Under the pieces are notes generated by a model, which was not told the origin of the DNA, ran no database searches, and worked only from the letters and a program-made list of their open reading frames with translations. From Prosthecobacter algae (GTDB lineage: Bacteria > Verrucomicrobiota > Verrucomicrobiia > Verrucomicrobiales > Verrucomicrobiaceae), in assembly GCF_039542385.1 (NCBI RefSeq), contig NZ_BAABIA010000004.1, positions 124,001-188,000 of the forward strand: 64,000 nt of DNA, written 5' to 3'. Of this stretch, positions 61,074-64,000 are shown piece by piece. Each line of letters begins with the position of its first letter. Position 1 is the stretch's first letter. Both the position numbers and the translations under genes were made by a program.

Positions 61074-61493
61074 ATGTCAAAAAAACACATGGCCTTACCG
61101 AGGCAAAAGTCGGTTATTAAAAGAGCAAAGTCATTCAAGTCAAAATCTGCCGCTTCCGCTTGCGAAAAAGAGGAGGTGCCGGACTCAAATCGGAGTTTCT
61201 CATCCTACAAAGGATGGGCGACCCGCCGAGCAAATCACGAAGCGCGAGCAAATGTGCTTCGGGGTCCTGAATTTGAACTGTTTCAGTCTGTGACTGGGGA
61301 TAGTAAAGATTCCTGGATACTCTGTGAAGTCTGCCCGGGGAAATGGCTGGTCTACAGGAGCCGTTCTTCCACGAACGGTAAGGGTAGCTACCGCATTCAA
61401 TTCACAGAGGATCAATGGGATGGATTTGTTTTCGAAGGTAGTTCTTTACGATCTATTGTAGCGGCTACAATCAAATCTCAAAATATTCTGTAA
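61074..61493 (+). CDS. Unknown protein upstream of the retron
   Basis: 139 residues. The basic, Ser/Lys-rich N-terminus (KSVIKRAKSFKSKSAASA) is probably disordered and is followed by a compact alpha/beta segment (WILCEVCPGKWLVYRSRS, GSYRIQFTEDQWDGFVFEG). A strong terminator 34 bp after the stop supports a real gene. AT-richer than the core and unlike any family I know. It probably forms a two-gene unit with the preceding small ORF. Confidence 0.6.
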   Translation: MSKKHMALPRQKSVIKRAKSFKSKSAASACEKEEVPDSNRSFSSYKGWATRRANHEARANVLRGPEFELFQSVTGDSKDSWILCEVCPGKWLVYRSRSSTNGKGSYRIQFTEDQWDGFVFEGSSLRSIVAATIKSQNIL

Positions 61494-61526
61494 TGGGAGG
61501 CGATTGTTAACCGAAGAAGATTTTAG

Positions 61527-61555
61527 ACGCGAGCAGCAATGCTCGCGTTTTTTTC
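61527..61555 (+). terminator. Intrinsic terminator before the retron locus
   Basis: ACGCGAGCA/TGCTCGCGT, a 9-bp perfect stem with a GCAA tetraloop, runs directly into seven T. It separates the upstream gene from the retron transcript. Confidence 0.92.
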
Positions 61556-61677
61556 TTCCATGCCTTAAGAGCAGGCGGAGACGAATTTGTTGAATTCGGC
61601 TTAATAGTTCTTGAAATGCATGACCAATAGTGCTGGAATATGGAGTCACATTACAATGATTGAAAATTTCTGAATTT

Positions 61678-61848
61678 GGCTCCGAGAAATGCTTGAATTA
61701 CTTGTTGGGTTGTTGTTCCTGCAACCTGTTTTTACCAATGTATCTAGATTACGCTAGATGACCAGCTTATCATTATTCCGACGACTACAGCTTCCGGTTA
61801 TACGGACGACAGGTTTGCGGAAAGAAAAATTCGGTGCTTCTCGGAGTC
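61678..61848 (+). ncRNA. Putative retron msr-msd RNA
   Basis: This non-coding stretch ends 13 bp before the reverse transcriptase ATG. Its ends pair: GGCTCCGAGAA (61678-61688) with TTCTCGGAGTC (61838-61848), 11 bp with one G-U, plus a second block GAATT/AATTC (61695-61699 with 61828-61832). This is the a1/a2 layout of retrons. Inside are two stem-loops: GGGTTG/CAACCT around TTGTTCCTG (61707-61727), which resembles the UUGUUUC loop of known msr RNAs, and ATCTAG/CTAGAT (61742-61759). The segment 61762-61827 would be msd; it has TTCCG/CGGAA pairing (61776-61780 with 61818-61822). G61691 is a candidate branching guanosine. Candidate promoter elements: TTGAAA 61611-61616 and TGGAAT 61634-61639. 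Confidence 0.68.
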
Positions 61849-61861
61849 TACTATTTTCGCG

Positions 61862-63355
61862 ATGAATTTAGATAAAACTGTTGAAGCTATTTTTGTGAGA
61901 ATAGCTTCATTTGATGACTTGGCGAAAATGCTTGGGGCATCACCAAAGCAGTTACGGTTTTTGTTGTATGGATGTTCAGATTATTCAAAATATACTATCT
62001 TCAGCATAGCAAAACGAAAAGGTGGAACCCGCTTGATCAAGGCCCCTCGAGTTGAGTTGAAATGCATTCAGCGGCGCCTTGCTTCATTGATTCAAGACCG
62101 TGTTCGACCAAGGGCTTGTGCGCATGGCTTTGTGCGATCCAGAAGTGTTGTAACTAATGCACTCCTCCATGTTCGCCATCGCACAGTATTTAACATAGAT
62201 CTAAAAGACTTCTTCCCAACAATTAATTTTGGTAGAGTGCGAGGCCTTTTTATGGCAGCTCCGTTTGGTGCCCCCGAAAAGATAGCTACTGTCATAGCCC
62301 AGCTCTGTTGCCATGAAGGGGTTCTTCCTCAAGGTGCTCCTACATCACCGGTGGTTTCCAATTTGATATGCATGCGGTTAGACACTCAACTGCAAAAACT
62401 GGCTAAAAATCATAGGTGTATTTTTAGCAGGTATGCCGACGATATAACATTCTCCAGGCGTAAGGGCAACATGCCTTCCGATATCGCTAGCGAAGATGCT
62501 AATGGCGATTTTGTTGTGGGTAATGAACTCCGTCGAATTATAGATAGTAACGGTTTTTCAATCCATCCAGATAAAGTTCATCTCTATAGAAATACCACTC
62601 GCCAATCTGTTACTGGCCTTGTGGTGAATAGACGAGTTAATGTCCCTCGCGAATTTATCAGAAATATTCGCGCAATGATTTCTGACTGGCATAAGAACGG
62701 ACTGGATTCTGCAGAAAAAAGTCACCATGAGAAACACTACCGTAGAGCACTGATCGCTGGATTAAAACCACCCCTTCCGCGGATCATAGAAGGAAAATTA
62801 AATTTTTTAAGAATGGTTAAAGGCATTGACGATCCTGTGCGTCGAAATTTGCAAAGACAGTTCGTGAATGTTTATCCCGAATATCAAAAGGTTATGGAAA
62901 AAGAAAATAGTGAACTATCAATGCGTGATTTATTCATTTCGCACGCCTCTGAAGATAAGGATGCATTTGTGCGACCATTAGTTCAAGCGCTCGTTAAGGT
63001 GGGTGTAAGTGTTTGGTACGATGAAGCTGAAATGACTATCGGTGACAAGTTGACAAACAAGATTAATGAAGGCTTAACTAAATCAAGATATGGCTTGGTG
63101 GTTTTGTCCCCAAGCTTTTTTAGTGTAAAAAAAACATGGCCTGACAGAGAGGTGAATGCCCTGTTTGCTATGGAAGATGCCGATGGAAACTCTCGAGTTC
63201 TACCCCTTTGGTATAAGGTCGACAAAGAACAGGTATCAAAGACAAATCCTCTTTTAGCCGGACAATTGGCGTGGAAAGCAGCGGATTTTTCTGTAGACGT
63301 TCTGGCAGAGAAATTTCGAGACTTTATGAAAAATAGAAGATCTAAAGATGCTTGA
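61862..63355 (+). CDS. Retron reverse transcriptase fused to a TIR domain
   Basis: 497 residues. RT domain about 30-330: NIDLKDFFPTI (catalytic Asp), LPQGAPTSPVVSNL, YADD at 191-194, then VTGLVVN at 250-256. The retron hallmarks NAxxH (NALLH 99-103) and VTG (250-252) are both present. From about residue 355 a TIR domain begins (LFISHASEDKDAFVRPLVQA) with SVWYDEAEMTIGDKL and a candidate NADase glutamate E430 in KTWPDREVNALFAM. In known retron-TIR systems the RT makes msDNA that restrains a TIR effector; phage interference frees it to deplete NAD+. That function is inferred here from the family. The gene is markedly AT-rich. Confidence 0.92.
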   Translation: MNLDKTVEAIFVRIASFDDLAKMLGASPKQLRFLLYGCSDYSKYTIFSIAKRKGGTRLIKAPRVELKCIQRRLASLIQDRVRPRACAHGFVRSRSVVTNALLHVRHRTVFNIDLKDFFPTINFGRVRGLFMAAPFGAPEKIATVIAQLCCHEGVLPQGAPTSPVVSNLICMRLDTQLQKLAKNHRCIFSRYADDITFSRRKGNMPSDIASEDANGDFVVGNELRRIIDSNGFSIHPDKVHLYRNTTRQSVTGLVVNRRVNVPREFIRNIRAMISDWHKNGLDSAEKSHHEKHYRRALIAGLKPPLPRIIEGKLNFLRMVKGIDDPVRRNLQRQFVNVYPEYQKVMEKENSELSMRDLFISHASEDKDAFVRPLVQALVKVGVSVWYDEAEMTIGDKLTNKINEGLTKSRYGLVVLSPSFFSVKKTWPDREVNALFAMEDADGNSRVLPLWYKVDKEQVSKTNPLLAGQLAWKAADFSVDVLAEKFRDFMKNRRSKDA

Positions 63356-63396
63356 GCGATTTGGCGGCTGTTCAGAACCGCTAGTTCTGCGCAAAT

Positions 63397-63421
63397 CAGC
63401 CACCCCGTGTTATAGTGGCTG
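63397..63421. terminator. Possible weak terminator of the retron operon
   Basis: CAGCCAC/GTGGCTG, a 7-bp stem with an 11-nt loop, lies 41 bp after the RT-TIR stop. There is no clear T-tract, so function is uncertain. Confidence 0.35.
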
Positions 63422-63471
63422 AAATTCACTAGCTTTCGGCCATCAATTCGATGGTAAGGGCGGCAGAACTG

Positions 63472-64000
<529 letters not shown>

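Overview
The window looks like chromosome of a Verrucomicrobiota bacterium, most likely Verrucomicrobiaceae (Prosthecobacter/Verrucomicrobium type). This is inference from content: high-GC core genes; secreted DUF1552 and DUF1587/1592/1585 cytochrome-type proteins, ThuA, DUF4394 and many signal-peptide proteins typical of the Planctomycetes-Verrucomicrobia group; and a complete F1Fo ATP synthase operon. No rRNA, tRNA, CRISPR array or intact insertion sequence was recognised.

Layout. 0-4.6 kb: secreted FAD oxidoreductase, secreted beta-helix protein, SDR oxidoreductase. 4.6-11.6 kb: atpBEFHAGDC with a promoter-proximal palindrome and a strong terminator; its delta subunit is unusually short. 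11.9-16.8 kb: ThuA protein, a translationally coupled multi-PAS histidine kinase/NarL-type regulator pair, a GxxExxY protein. 17-25.6 kb: lone DhaL, a TPR metallopeptidase-like protein, an ECF sigma factor with a likely membrane anti-sigma partner, FolB and a HAD hydrolase (4-bp overlap), a sugar isomerase/epimerase, a secreted Gfo/Idh/MocA protein and YjdM. 25.7-44.3 kb: a large DUF4394 surface protein, an L,D-transpeptidase, an RlmI-like methyltransferase, a DEAD-box helicase, an ArsR/SRPBCC pair with an operator over the start codon, dienelactone hydrolase, DUF5069, NmrA/LysR divergent pair, cupin, FKBP lipoprotein, KatG and a membrane protein with a cysteine-rich tail. 45-50.3 kb: a glycosidase-like protein and a YbbP-YbbA/TesA-like block with the same divergent arrangement as in E. 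coli.

From 50.6 kb on the window becomes accessory. A restriction-modification pair (HNH-like nuclease plus an N6-adenine methylase fused to a specificity domain) sits in AT-richer DNA with overlapping convergent 3' ends. Core-like DUF1552/DUF1592 genes follow, then a 48-bp tandem repeat, an alanine-rich coiled-coil protein built of 25-residue repeats, a terminase-small-subunit-like protein with a proline-rich tail, and a broken OmpA C-terminal domain.

The most interesting element is at 61.68-63.36 kb: a reverse transcriptase with retron hallmarks (NAxxH, YADD, VTG) fused to a C-terminal TIR domain, preceded by a ~170-nt non-coding segment closed by an 11-bp inverted repeat, as expected for retron msr-msd. 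It is best read as a retron-TIR anti-phage system. Beyond it are a ~50-codon internal fragment of thiC and a partial DpnII-like PD-(D/E)XK restriction enzyme running off the window, so the right end is a defence island containing recombination scars.
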